Counted from the stretch's first letter, positions 1 through 9,889 are shown. The stretch: DNA of 64,000 bases from Breviolum minutum Mf 1.05b.01 (GCA_000507305.1 DF239575.1:115744-179743), one strand, 5' to 3'. Made by a program: numbers and translations. The notes: generated by a model from the sequence alone, not told the origin.

Positions 1-92
1 GTTGGTAGGTCCGCACGTGGCAGTTGATTCGCCAATAACGGAACGGTCTCAAGGAATTTCACCTCGGCCCACCATCGCTTGCAGCAGCCAAC

Positions 93-211
93 CGTTGGTG
101 GTTGGCATGGGGGTCAACCAACCTGTCTTGGTTCAAACATGTCGTCAGGATTGGATCATCTCCCCAATTTTCGGGGCAAAAAATAGGAAAATCGTTGAAA
201 CCACCACCTAT
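93..211 (+). mobile_element. Family A fold-back element, copy 1
   Basis: The 5' end has a TTGGTGGTTGG-type terminus and the 3' end reads TTGAAACCACCACCTA, its inverted complement. The interior carries the family's TTGGATCATCTCCCC core and a GGGG-plus-A-rich stretch. Confidence 0.6.
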
Positions 212-540
212 AGGGTTTGAAAAATCCTGGTGGGTCAAAAAATGGCAATCCTGCAACCAACACACACAAAAAAGGTATCGTTCATCATGTACTTTAAAAA
301 AAAAAGGACCATCAACCAGGATTCGTCTCTTTGTCTTTCACTTCGAGGGTGGGCTAAATGCTTATATTGTTGTGAAAAACATCACTTCAAAACCCCCCCC
401 GAGCTGGGGGAGACTTTTTTATCACCACAAAAATCAGGTTCAATCGGAAAAAAAGGATCCAAAACAAACAAATCGGGTTCAATATGAAAACAAATCCGCC
501 GATTTTTGTTGGAAGAGTCATTGAACAAATATACACCACC

Positions 541-711
541 TGTAGGTTGGTGGTTTCAACCCATTCCAAAAATATTAGTCAATTTTTTTCTTTCTTTCAC
601 TCTCATGCGCATCGATCCGGCGACGTCGCTTCTCTCGCACATTCTGAAAATATTAGTCAAATTGGATCATTTTCCGAAGTAGGGCTGAACATAAAAATAT
701 TTGAAACCAGG
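541..711 (+). mobile_element. Family A fold-back element, copy 2 (interrupted)
   Basis: The left half starts GGTTGGTGGTTTCAACCC and the right half ends ATATTTGAAACCAGG. About 60 bp at roughly 580-640, with a repeated AAAATATTAGTCAA at both sides, splits the copy and looks like a small duplication or insertion. Confidence 0.5.
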
Positions 712-1011
712 ACCTGGAAAACAAATTTTGGGATTTCACGGACCCACAATAGGGCTCTTTTCCAATTTTTCTGGTTTTGATGGGAGTTGCATGGGAGCAG
801 TATTATTGGATTGGGGGGTCGCATTTTTGGGCATCCCTGAAATTTCCCGTGACCTTTGGTTTTCTGGTAGCACATTGGACTATAGGCTATAGGTGTGTTT
901 TCAATTTTGAGAGACTCCCGTCTTCACCACTTTGAGGCTACATTCTCAGTATTTGCACCAAAAAAGGATTCAGAGCCTGAAATGACAATGAGGCCCCGCA
1001 AATTCACCCAC

Positions 1012-1130
1012 ACCCCAAAAATGGATGTTTCCGAAAATAGTGGGTTTTCCCCCAAATCATCCATTTTAATGGGGTTTTCTACTATTTTCACCATCCATTT
1101 TGGGGTTTTTACCCCTATTTTTGGAGTGTT
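1012..1130 (+). mobile_element. Family C fold-back element, copy 1
   Basis: The copy has inverted ends of the type CCCCAAAAATGGATG and CATCCATTTTGGGG, with TTCCGAAAATAGTGGG near the left end and ACCCCTATTTTTGG near the right. Other copies are at 2862-2986 and 18506-18601. Confidence 0.55.
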
Positions 1131-1257
1131 CAGTGTTATGTCTATTTGGAATTGATCACCAATCTGACCCCTTTGCATCGATCTGGATCGATCAATCCAT
1201 CCGGGACCCTGGTTTTTGATGGGTTTTTTGCAAGGTTTCCTGGAAAAAACAGCCAGG

Positions 1258-1375
1258 CTAGTTTGTGGTTGAACCACAACCCATCTGAACATATTACAGT
1301 AGTCAAATTGGATCATTTCCCCAGGAAAAAAAAGGTGAAAATTCCAAAACATACTTGAGTTGCCACCACCGGTCC
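1258..1375 (+). mobile_element. Family A fold-back element, copy 3
   Basis: It starts CTAGTTTGTGGTTGAACC and ends TTGAGTTGCCACCACCGG, around the core TCAAATTGGATCATTTCCCC. It is diverged but shares all family blocks in order. Confidence 0.5.
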
Positions 1376-2382
1376 GCCATTGAATTTTGGACCTAGATCT
1401 CCATTTGATTCTTTTCGTGTCGCCTGGTCTTTAATTTCTCTCGCCAAAAAACACGGTGTTCAAATTCTTCCCTTTGACCTTGGCAGTCAGAGTTCGCAAT
1501 GGAATGTCACCCATTGCTGGAACTTGTAGGATGTTTCTCTTCTTCCGTTTGGTGGTATTTTCAGGTTCAAAACGTTAGTTTTCGGGGGGGGGTAACTGTA
1601 TACAGCCTCGCATTGTCTTGACATCTTTGCCTTTCCTATCAGAAACATCCATTTTAGCACCATATTACCATCATTAGTACCAGGAATCATACCCATCAGA
1701 GTTGGCGGAAAACAAAATCATTCAAAGGGTGGTGACCTATCAAAGTCATCGATGGTTCAGAAATCCGGCTAACCGGTTGAGCTAGGTAGTTTATCCCATT
1801 ATTTACGTTCGGTTTTATACATCCAAACGGTGGTGATCGCCGGATTGCTGAACCCATCAACAGGATTTTTCAGCCAAGTGAATTCTTTTCGTAGTAGTTG
1901 GGCCACCTAACTTTCCCCCCAAAAAAACCTTTCTGTTCAACCTTTGAACCAAAATCGTTGAGACGGCCATTTCCATCCCAAGAAGAATCTCGAAACCTCC
2001 ATGGAAAAGGAATTTTTGTTGAGGAGGGGAAGTACACTTTTTTATTTCGAGAGGCACGTTTATGAAACAATCTATCACAATTCTGCGCCTTGGGCCCCCC
2101 CCCCCCACAGTGGCAAATTCAACAAACATTTACACCCTCCAAAACTAGCATGGAATCCTAAAATGGAAAGAGTTACACTCTCTGAAACAGGCATAACCCT
2201 TGAAAATAAGCCATCCGAAAACGAAATGTCATCTTCCAATCATTGATTTTCAGGGAAAGTAGATAAGTGTTTATCATTTCAAAATGAAAATCTCAGGTTC
2301 CCACTTAGCCGAACATCTGTTTTCAGGGGGGTAGGGTAGTTCATTTCTTATTTTCAGAAGGTAAAAAACGATTCCCTCTCAG

Positions 2383-2536
2383 GAAGACCTTCAAAAATGC
2401 ACCAACCGAGGCGCTTCGGTATTGCTCCATGCGCCATGACCTTTTCGACAGCAAGCAGCAGGAAACGTTGAGAATTTCCGATATGGAAACCAAGGAAGAA
2501 CTTTGGTCAAACATTCCACCCCCAAAAAATACAGCA
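2383..2536 (+). CDS. Internal exon, unknown protein
   Basis: This is a strong internal exon on the plus strand. It follows a TCTCAG acceptor and ends at a textbook GCA|GTAAGT donor. One frame is open throughout and gives a charged, helical-looking peptide (for example APTEALRYCSMRHDLFDSKQ, then LRISDMETKEELW). I do not recognise a domain. A degraded copy of its first half lies at 16790-16911. The donor is followed within a few bases by a family B element, so that element makes up the start of the downstream intron. No neighbouring exon of the same gene was identified with confidence; a possible one follows the TTGCAG at about 3205. The exon call rests on splice sites plus codon-like composition only. 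Confidence 0.5.
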
Positions 2537-2542
2537 GTAAGT

Positions 2543-2643
2543 ACCCTCTGGTAAACTAACATAGCAATGGAATATCCCCATTTTTAATAGGAAATACATC
2601 TTCTACGGGTCCATTTTCCATTGCTATGTTGGATTACCGGAGT
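2543..2643 (+). mobile_element. Family B fold-back element, copy 1, at a splice donor
   Basis: It begins CTCTGGTAAACTAACATAGC a few bases after the donor at 2537 and ends GCTATGTTGGATTACCGGAG, the inverted counterpart. The interior has GGAAATACATCTTC and GGTCCATTTTCC, shared with copies at 7262-7388, 7554-7664, 27653-27750 and 43588-43687. Confidence 0.6.
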
Positions 2644-2671
2644 GTAGTTGTCAATCGACTCAGGTTTTTTT

Positions 2672-2774
2672 TTTCGGTTGAACCTGACCCATTTGAAAAA
2701 TATATGCTGGTCCAAAATTAGACCATTTCCTCAAGGATCGGGGTGAAAACACTTTCTTGAAAGCACCACCTATA
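2672..2774 (+). mobile_element. Family A fold-back element, copy 4
   Basis: It starts TTGAACCTGACCCATTTG and ends GAAAGCACCACCTATAG. It is followed by TTATCATATCATATGAATGG, a tail that also follows the copy at 17290. Confidence 0.5.
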
Positions 2775-2861
2775 GTTATCATATCATATGAATGGGATTA
2801 TTCACCCCCAAAAAATCGTGTTGCGTCTGTTTTAGTGATCCCTTGAAAAAAAAACCACTCA

Positions 2862-2986
2862 CCCTAAAAAATTGGTGTTTCCAAAAATAGTGTTTTCCCC
2901 CCAAATCATCCAAAAAAATAGGCTTTTCCATTATTTTCACCATCCATTTTGGGCCTACCCCTATTTTTAGAAATACCCACATCCTA
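2862..2986 (+). mobile_element. Family C fold-back element, copy 2
   Basis: It has the same block order as copy 1: GGTGTTTCCAAAAATAG at the left, CCCCAAATCATCC in the middle and CCCCTATTTTTAGAAATACC at the right. Confidence 0.5.
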
Positions 2987-3190
2987 ACTTGCAAAACGTT
3001 TGCCCAAACAATGCCATGGGCATTTTGGGATTTCCAGATTATTTCAGGCAGATTCGGGGGCCTCCGAGGTGATTCATCCAGCTACTGGTGGGTTGGAATC
3101 CACCAGTTGATATGCAGAGAATATCCTATGAATTTCCATCGGATTTTTCAAAATAACAGGTGGTTTAATTAACCGGATTTTGAGGCACCC

Positions 3191-3454
3191 TTGTTTTTTA
3201 TGTTGCAGGGAAAAATGTCAACAAACTCTGGCCAACATTTTCCTAAAATTCCTAGCCGCCTGAATTGTTTGGACATTTTGGGGCTGGATTTCCATGGATT
3301 TGCCGGATTTCTAAACCACTACTGTGGGAATGTTCTCTCCAGTGGGTCGCAAGCGACAAGCGAAACCCATCAGAAAGATGATGTTTTCGGGATGGAAATG
3401 AGGAACCCTTGTGTGCTCTCATTACTATATACATACCTTGCGGCCCTGTTGTAG
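3191..3454 (+). other. Possible exon, unsupported product
   Basis: An open plus-strand frame follows a TATGTTGCAG acceptor-like site at about 3205. Its later part has ordinary amino-acid composition, but I see no domain and no clear donor. It could be the next exon after 2383-2536 or chance. Confidence 0.2.
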
Positions 3455-3692
3455 TGCAGCTTCAACATCTGCACCCATACAGCCTGTTGTAGTGATCTGC
3501 GTGCGCCAATGTTTTTCGTTTCTTGTGAGCTGATTCATGCCTACTGCTCATTCCAAAAGTAGGGGTGGAAAAACCACACATCTGAGACACCCAAACCTTC
3601 CAGTTGACACTCTTTTTGACACCTTGCAGCTCGTTTTTTTGCACCCATCGATCTTCACCAATCTGGCCATTGCCATTTCCCAAGTCAGTCAG

Positions 3693-4614
3693 TCATACAC
3701 ACTGAGCAAATACGAAACCCAAAGTGGTGAATGAGGCTTGCCACCCTACAGCCTCTGGCGAAGCAAGAAAATTGAGCTTCCAAAGACCTGCTGCCTTGGC
3801 GCCCGGAAGGAAATTGCCGGTGACACCGAATTGTAGGAATCCGGGCAAGGCAACGCCAAGGTCTTGAGATTGCATATCTGGAGCTTCCAAGGAGACCGTC
3901 AAGTTGCCGACAGGGCCAGTTGCGTCGAAATTGACCGTCACAGATACTCCAATGTTGCTGTCAATCACGCAACAACCTGCTGGCGCAGTGACAAACAGGA
4001 GCACCGGTGTCGTTTTATCTGGAGGAAACTGAACTATAGTGGTATTAAGCGCATTGCCCCCAATCGCATTACAAATTGGGATGGGGGTGCTGGTAGTGGT
4101 GCTGGTACTGGTAGTGGTGCTGGTGGTTGTGCTGGTAGTGGTGCTGGTGGTTGTGCTGGTGCTGGTACTGGTAGTGGTGCTGGTGGTTGTGCTGGTAGTA
4201 GTGCTGGTAGTGGTGCTGGTGCTTGTAGTTGTGGTGGTGCTGGTGCTGGTGCTGGTACTGGTAGTGGTGGTGGTGGTGCTGGTGCTGGTACTGGTAGAGG
4301 TGCTGGTGGTGGTGCTGGTAGTAGTGCTGGTGCTGGTGCTGGTAGTTGTGCTTGTGGTGGTGCTGGTGCTGGTAGTGCTGGTGGGGCCATACGGACGGTA
4401 GGGATGGTAGCGACGGCGACGCCAACGCCGGCGCCAGCGTCGTTGTGCTGCCCTAGCATCAGAGTCGGAGTCCTTTGAGTCGCTCAATTCAGAGCGCAAC
4501 TGAAAAAAGACATGCTTCTCATCCAAACACTCTGCATCTTTGAGGTTCACAATCTGCCTTTTGAGCCTCCGACGTCAGTAACAGCACCAACAAGGACCAA
4601 CAGTGGATCCGCAT
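3693..4614 (-). pseudogene. Secreted Thr/Ser-rich protein with P-domain-like C-terminus, copy 1 (frameshifted)
   Basis: Read on the minus strand, an ATG at 4614 opens a signal peptide with the hydrophobic core WSLLVLLLTSEAQ. About 70 bases later the frame fails: compared with copy 2 there is one extra base near 4545, after a TGTGA. The body frame, open from 4550 to the TGA at 3693, has a Cys/Asp/Glu segment, an Arg-rich WRRRWRRRR motif, a long Thr/Ser repeat encoded by (AGCACCACC)-type triplets at about 4080-4390, and a C-terminal ~120-residue domain. In that domain the pattern VSLEAPDMQ...GLWKLNFLASPE...FVFAQC resembles the beta-sandwich P domain of proprotein convertases. The expected product would be a secreted, mucin-like cell-surface or wall protein. 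It is either a pseudogene or carries a single-base assembly error in an otherwise intact gene. Confidence 0.6.
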
Positions 4615-4672
4615 CAGTTCACATTGGTTTGGGAGCACATGGAAAACGGTTCGATCACTGTCAACTTCAAAG

Positions 4673-4694
4673 CTTAAGCCAAAATGGTCGCGGG
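4673..4694 (-). other. Relict dinoflagellate spliced-leader sequence
   Basis: The minus strand reads CCATTTTGGCTTAAG, which matches the last 15 bases of the known dinoflagellate SL at 14 positions, with three further matches upstream. It lies 59 bases 5' of the ATG of the secreted-protein gene, where a relic from a reinserted trans-spliced mRNA would be. The paralog has the same relic at 15308. Confidence 0.7.
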
Positions 4695-5162
4695 GTCACC
4701 CTGCTGCTCGAAATGGTGGAGGCACCAATCTGAGAAAAAAATGGAAAGTGCTAGTCTGATAGAGCAAAATACATGTAAAAGTAGATAAACCACTAAACCA
4801 ATAATTCTGAATTAAGAATTACAGCAAACACCCAACTAGGAACTTGGTTCGAAGGAAACCTTGATTTCAAACATGAACCACCTGATATGGTGAAGTAAAG
4901 TGAAAGTAAAGGCAAAGTATCATCAACATAAATCACAGAACCACCAGAAAAGTTTTCTTTCATTTTTGCCCCCACAAGCAACGAAACACTTCTCTCACCG
5001 CACATGTTTTCGACCCCCCAAAGAGTGTCCACAACTTTCCGGGACGGAAGGTTCTGGTGACTCTCCACGGGGATTTTTTTTTTCTCAGCTGGGAAAAGAT
5101 GGAACGTCTATCTTTACATCCAAGTCTTGCCACCTGAAAAAAGAAAGCCCCATCTATTTCTA

Positions 5163-5280
5163 GTTGGTGGTTGAACCACCAAGCCATTTGGTCAAAAATA
5201 TGCTCAACTCAAAATGGGAATCCATCTTCCCCAAATTTCGGGGTGAACAAACAAAAATTCTGTGAAAAACCCACCACCCA
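5163..5280 (+). mobile_element. Family A fold-back element, copy 5
   Basis: It starts AGTTGGTGGTTGAACCACC and ends GAAAAACCCACCACCC, with a CCATCTTCCCCAAATTTC core. It is present in duplication copy 1 only. Confidence 0.55.
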
Positions 5281-5314
5281 TTCTCACCTTTCGTGGGATG
5301 TTTTCATGGAAGGA

Positions 5315-5405
5315 ATCCACCAGTGGATATGCAAAGAATATCCCATGAATTGAAAATAGGCTTTCTAAATAACAAGGTGGTTCACCGGATTTCTGAACCA
5401 TCAAC
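5315..5405 (+). mobile_element. Family D repeat
   Basis: AATCCACCAGTGGATATGC, then GAATATCCCATGAATT and GGTGGTTCACCGGATTTC, match a second copy at about 3097-3185 in the same order. The ends are only weakly inverted. Confidence 0.4.
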
Positions 5406-5770
5406 AGTATGGCGAGTTAGAAACATGTGAATTTGCATGCCAACAAAAAAACATCCAATTTTTTTCACACGACTAATCCAAGTGACGTAGGAAGACATCC
5501 CTCCAAGCAAGTACAGTTGCTTTGCCCCATCACGTCTGCAGATTGTGGACCACACAAGTAGAAGTGTCTGACCAAGGGCCAGTGCTGCATGCAGGTAACA
5601 TAATAGTTGGCTTGCCTGGTGTTGTTTTCTGTTGCTTTTGTGGGGGAATATGGACTATCCACTTAAAGGATCTTAAAGAATTGTTATTGTAAGGGCATGC
5701 TGCCCCCAAAAAATGCATGATAATTATAATCGTTAATGTTTTATTGGGAAGTGATAGTTGTAGATTCAAT

Positions 5771-5905
5771 ATGGATGTACAGCATGTCCAGAATACAACT
5801 ATGGCTTGTGCAAACTTCAGCTGTGCGACATGTTCCGATTGTTTGTGTAAATTTGACCCTCAGAACAGCTTTCAAGAACGTTCGACGTCGGGTTTTAAAT
5901 GGTGA
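5771..5905 (+). other. Conserved short Cys-rich ORF in the duplication
   Basis: A 44-codon plus-strand ORF encodes a Cys cluster spaced C-x4-C-x2-C-x2-C-x-C (ACANFSCATCSDCLCKFD). The copy at 18030-18158 has the same start and Cys spacing, but its last residues differ after an indel. It has no signal peptide or recognised domain. It sits in one of the best conserved parts of the duplication, so the similarity may simply reflect DNA identity. Confidence 0.2.
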
Positions 5906-6379
5906 GATCTTAATTGCGCCTGCCCACAAAAGGATTGCATGGAAGGCTTTTTTTTGCTTCGGTTTTGTCATTGTCATATTTGATACAATTTAGCTTACTC
6001 TCACTCCGGTATAAGGCTTGAAATTTCACACTTGGATGCCGAAAAAAATGAAAAACCTCGTGAAAACGGCGGTTTTCAGTGAACCAACCGTTTCCAAACG
6101 ATGCGTTGGCCAAGTGGAAAGATTTCTTGATTCCCCCCCTTCCAAAACATGCCCGTTGAAATCTTCTGATCTTCGTTTTCACAAAGGGCTAGTTGATCTC
6201 AAAGCTTTGAAAAACCTTGACTTTCCTCCCAAATCATGGGTTCAGTGAAAAATGGGTGTGTATCATAGGATCGTTATTCTTTCCTATCAGGGCGCCATGA
6301 CTAAACTTGCACGTTTGGATGGCCCCTCAAGTTGGTCCTCAATTGGTTGCCTTCTCAAAAATCCCGCCATCAACGTGAC

Positions 6380-6476
6380 TAGTTAGTGGTTGAAGCAACC
6401 CATTTGAAAAATATGCTCAAATTGGGGATCTTCCCCAGGGGTGAACATAAAAATTTCTGTGAAAACCCACCACCGA
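6380..6476 (+). mobile_element. Family A fold-back element, copy 6
   Basis: It starts CTAGTTAGTGGTTGAAGC and ends GTGAAAACCCACCACCG. It is identical, apart from its edges, to the element at 18728-18826, so it predates the segmental duplication. Confidence 0.6.
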
Positions 6477-6688
6477 GGTGAATTTTACATACCCCCCTTT
6501 GAGGGTGAAGCCACCAACGTCGTGGCCGTCGCGAGATACAGCTCAATAGGGTGACTGTAAAGCAGCACAGTCCTAATAAGTTTCATCGTGATTCCAAGTA
6601 ACCCTTTTGGATAGGTCACCAAAAAACACAACCAAAAAAAACATGGTACAAACAAATCACCCCATCTCCCCCGCCAAACAAAAATAAC

Positions 6689-6784
6689 TTGCCAACTTCC
6701 ATCCTTCCATCCTTCACAACTCTTACAACCCATCGCTGTTTTTTCGACAACATCTTTGCGTCGCTGCAACTCGAGGCCTTTCAC
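6689..6784 (-). CDS. Internal exon, unknown protein
   Basis: On the minus strand a CCTTTTTTGGCAG acceptor opens a 32-codon frame without stops (VKGLELQRRKDVVEKTAMGC, then SCEGWKDGSWQ) that ends at a possible GTTATT donor. An alternative donor, GTTGTAAG, would end the exon after GCGATGG. The first ~55 bases are almost unchanged in duplication copy 2 (19040-19136), which supports a coding role. There an insertion after GCGATGG brings in a stop, so copy 2 is either broken or uses the shorter exon with a GA donor, a non-canonical site known in dinoflagellates. I recognise no domain; the peptide is basic and helical. Confidence 0.45.
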
Positions 6785-7261
6785 CTGCCAAAAAGGTGGG
6801 AAGATTCCAACCACCCCCATGCCCCAACTGCCGGTTATAACCCACCCCTTCATCCCACCTATCTTTGGTAGGTTTTTACGGGGGAAATTGCGTGAAATTT
6901 TCCGTGAAAGAATTGGGACTCCAAACTCCGAACAAAAAAAGGGACGTCGTTTTGTTTGCAGTTGTTCATTTTCCTCCCATTGGGGTGGCGAAAAGCGATG
7001 TTAAATCTACGGCTGGGTTTTTTGTTGACTTTTTTTTACACACCTGACCCCCTGGAAACCTGTCAAACTAAATCTGTTGAAATCACCTAGCAAATCTTAG
7101 TGACCTGTTTGAAGGATGGTGATCCATGACTTCCTCTTACAAATCCAGGAATCCTTTCAAATCGTGCAATTTTCAGCGCTGTGCAAAGGCTGTTCCGGTG
7201 ATGTAACTTCCCAAGGCAACAAAAAATACGGGGAAAAAACGAAACAACAAAAATAACAAAA

Positions 7262-7388
7262 AAAATCCTACCCTCTGGTAAACTAACATAACTAGCTGCG
7301 ACATTCCCCCCATCTTCTATTTCGGAAATACATCTTCTTTTTAATCAAAGGGTCCATTTTCCAGCCAGCTATGTTAGTTGATCCTAGG
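7262..7388 (+). mobile_element. Family B fold-back element, copy 2
   Basis: It has CTACCCTCTGGTAAACTAAC at the left, the GGAAATACATCTTC interior, and CCAGCTATGTTAGTTG at the right. Confidence 0.5.
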
Positions 7389-7553
7389 TCGTGCATATCT
7401 GGAAACGGTGGGATTTTTAGAGAGAGAACCGAGGCAAAAGTACATTGGCCTCTTGCAAATCCTTACAAAAACATGCTTAGTAGAAAACTTCCTGTATGAA
7501 CAACCATTGGAATCAACAAAAATCACCCCCCAAAAAATTCTCCAAAATTTACA

Positions 7554-7664
7554 CTCCCTGAAACTAACAGTTTGCACCTGAAAGCAGGCTATGTACCCCA
7601 AGAGGAAAGAAGGATCGTATTCCAACCATCCATTTTCATGTTCAAAAATGTTAGTTTCAGGGAG
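7554..7664 (+). mobile_element. Family B fold-back element, copy 3
   Basis: This is the copy with the clearest terminal inverted repeat: CTCCCTGAAACTAACA at the left and TGTTAGTTTCAGGGAG at the right are exact complements over 16 bases. The element is 111 bp. Confidence 0.7.
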
Positions 7665-8285
7665 GATAAACCCATATTCCCCTTACAACCCAAGGGATCA
7701 CCATTGCCCCAGAAAATAGGCCATGGGAGGGAAAAAAACAGCTTCAATTCTGATGACACTTTGGTTGTTTCCCCCGGTTTCACCCGATGTTTTGGATAAC
7801 GTCCAACTCTTTCCACCACCCGACCGGAAACAGAGATTTCCTCCGAGTCTTTGCCCGAAAAAAGGAGGGATGTGATGTTAATAATCTCAATATCATGGAA
7901 CAACTCTCCTAACCCCACCTACAACAGGCACTATTTTGTTGATACCTATTAGTTAAATCACCAAATATGCGTTTGGGGTTACATGTTGGGGTTACCACCC
8001 AATTTCTATCACCATAGAATTAGATAGTAAATTCACAATCCCCTATGACCCCAACAACCATTTTTCAACTGCTCAAAGTTTCGAGCATATTCCTTCTATT
8101 TCAATCATCAAATGTCGAAATTCAGGCGAGGTGTTACTCCAACAGTCCACCCCCCCAAAAGTACCCCGAAAAAAGTGGGTAAAAATTCTCATCTGCACCA
8201 AAAAAAAGTTGGACAAACACATTTCGACCAAAGAAGTTCCACCCATAAAATCTGGACGAAAATAGAAGATTTCGTGAATGTTCCA

Positions 8286-9165
8286 CCCATATCTTTTTGT
8301 AACGTCGTATCCAACTGGATCACAGTTGTCATGCCCAATAAACTGGCATATGCTCAACTCCCCGGTAAGTAGCAAACGTTTGCTCGTGATTTTTGCAGAC
8401 AAAAAATCTTTGGTTCGCTTACATGAAACCAATAGCTAGAAACCTTAAGATCAGCGGTTTGGATAACGAATTTCTTTTTGGGTGTTTTTTGGCCTATTTT
8501 CCGTGTTTTTTGCTGTTAGCTTTAGGACCGCATCCGCATCAACCAACTGCACCAACGTTTGATGAGTAGCTGGATCAGCTCCTGGAACCCTGCCAGATAT
8601 GAAAGTTCCCAGCCGAATCATTGGGACCCAAGTTACTTTCAGTTGTACGCCCCCGAGAACGAACAATTTTTTCCCTTAAAAATGGACTATGACTCAATAG
8701 GAAATGCATCTTCCAACCATTGATTTTCAGGCGACATTCGTTCGTTTTCTGGGGAGCAAAGATGGAAATGGAGGCACCTCTGGTTTTTTCGTGTAACATC
8801 GGAGCCGTTTTTCGAGAAAAATCCAGGGAAATGAAGAGAAAACAGACCCCATGGGCAGTTGGAAAGCATTGCAAATCTTTTTTGAGATACCCTGCATGGA
8901 ACTAATATATCCCACCTTGGGAAAAAAAAAATCATCTTCAAAAGTGCCTTTCAAAGGTACAAAATTTCGGATGTTTGTTTTTGTTCATACCAGCCATTTC
9001 ATCTCAAGTCATTTAGGTCTGTCGCAACCCTCTCAGTAAGGGGAGCAGGTAACCATCCACATTGTGTGCGCAAATTCTCGGATTATCCAATAGTGGTACC
9101 CCAAGATGACCATTTCGGTGCCCCCCTCGAGATTACAGACAATATCTGACAATTTCTTTGCAGAT
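8286..9165. other. Spacer with one minus-strand exon candidate
   Basis: Apart from the exon at 8451-8589 and a diverged family B fragment near 8640-8735, I see no supported feature. Short open frames on both strands lack splice sites. Confidence 0.4.
8451..8589 (-). CDS. Exon candidate, unknown protein, possibly terminal
   Basis: After a TCATATCTGGCAG acceptor on the minus strand, an open frame encodes VPGADPATHQTLVQLVDADA and a Lys/Asn-rich tail, and ends at a TGA at 8451. The first part has ordinary protein composition. The tail may instead be intron read-through after a non-canonical GC donor near GTCCTAAA. It lies just outside the segmental duplication, so there is no second copy to compare. 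I cannot name a family. Confidence 0.35.
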
Positions 9166-9279
9166 ATGCTCTATGGGCCGTCACTATTACACAGCAACCC
9201 CCAACAATGAAAGTCATCGAAACTCTCTCCACATGGCGCAGTTGGCGCCCCTCCAAAGCCATGATGATTAGCATCAACA
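9166..9279 (+). CDS. Exon candidate bounded by canonical splice sites
   Basis: A TTTCTTTGCAG acceptor at 9165 and a CAACAG|GTGATG donor at 9280 bracket 114 bases. One frame is open throughout (it begins YALWAVTITQQPPTMKVIET). A second frame is open until a TAG close to the donor, so the frame is not settled. The important point is that the family A element at 9280-9492 begins at the donor. No domain is recognised. Confidence 0.35.
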
Positions 9280-9492
9280 GGTGATGGTTGAGCCGACCCA
9301 TTTGAAAGATATGCGCAGGAGTCGAATTGGATCATTTCCCCACAAAGTGGGCCCCTACGATCGCTATAAATGGGAATCATAACCTTTGCAAGTGGAGTTA
9401 TGGCCCTACTCATACCTGGTCAAGGGGCCGGCCCACCTTTGCAGGGATCAGAAGGTGAAAATTCCCCTCCAAAAATATGTGAAACCACCGTC
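9280..9492 (+). mobile_element. Family A element starting at a splice donor, copy 7
   Basis: The left end GTGATGGTTGAGCCGACCC begins with the GT of a putative donor. The right end is ATATGTGAAACCACCG. About 100 bp of unrelated sequence (roughly 9345-9450) interrupts it. Confidence 0.45.
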
Positions 9493-9668
9493 CATCGCCC
9501 TAGAATTTCTCACGACATCACGGAAAGACACTCTCTTGCCTCGTCGTCGTTCCTTCAAATCAAAGGGCGCGATTTCTGCTTTGCCACTTCACTGCACAAA
9601 GAAATCCTGCCGTAGCACATTGTTTGGGTGAGGTTAAGACCCCCTCCAAAATTAAGAAAACACACAAA

Positions 9669-9706
9669 AAACACATGGAGAGAAACACGCACACACACAC
9701 ACATCT
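9669..9706 (+). repeat. CA-rich microsatellite
   Basis: A short run of CA and CACG dinucleotides in an A-rich context. Confidence 0.6.
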
Positions 9707-9889
9707 GGTCATTTTTTGTGCCATTTAAACGGGATTATAATTCGTGACCCCTTCAAAAGGTGGATCGTGACCTCTCAAATAGGGAGATAAAAAGGTCACG
9801 GCTGGCAGATTCTCACCAAAAACATTTCCGTTTTGCAACAGGATCCAAACGAAACTAGACCACACTCTGGCCCGAAAGAATGATAGCCC

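Larger units (their letters stand above)
1..2382. other. Element-rich non-coding DNA
   Basis: I find no exon I can support here. The stretch is filled with ~100 bp fold-back elements (families A and C, listed separately), homopolymer A/T and C/G runs, and short open frames with no codon structure. It is probably intronic, since a good plus-strand exon follows at 2383. Confidence 0.5.
3531..8285. repeat. Segmental duplication, copy 1
   Basis: It is collinear with 14004-20832 in direct orientation. It starts at GCCTACTGCTCATTCC and ends near TTCGTGAATGTTC. It contains the secreted-protein gene copy 1, its upstream region, a conserved short exon (6689-6784) and several fold-back elements. Conservation is uneven: 6259-6477 differs from 18609-18826 at only two positions that I could count by eye, while the genes are far more diverged. 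Insertions in copy 2 make it about 2 kb longer. Confidence 0.85.

Noticed and set aside
4034..4478. Plus- and minus-strand Gly/Ala/Val/Pro-rich frames over the Thr/Ser repeat
   Set aside because: They are shadow frames of the ACC/AGC triplet repeat that encodes Thr/Ser in the secreted-protein gene.
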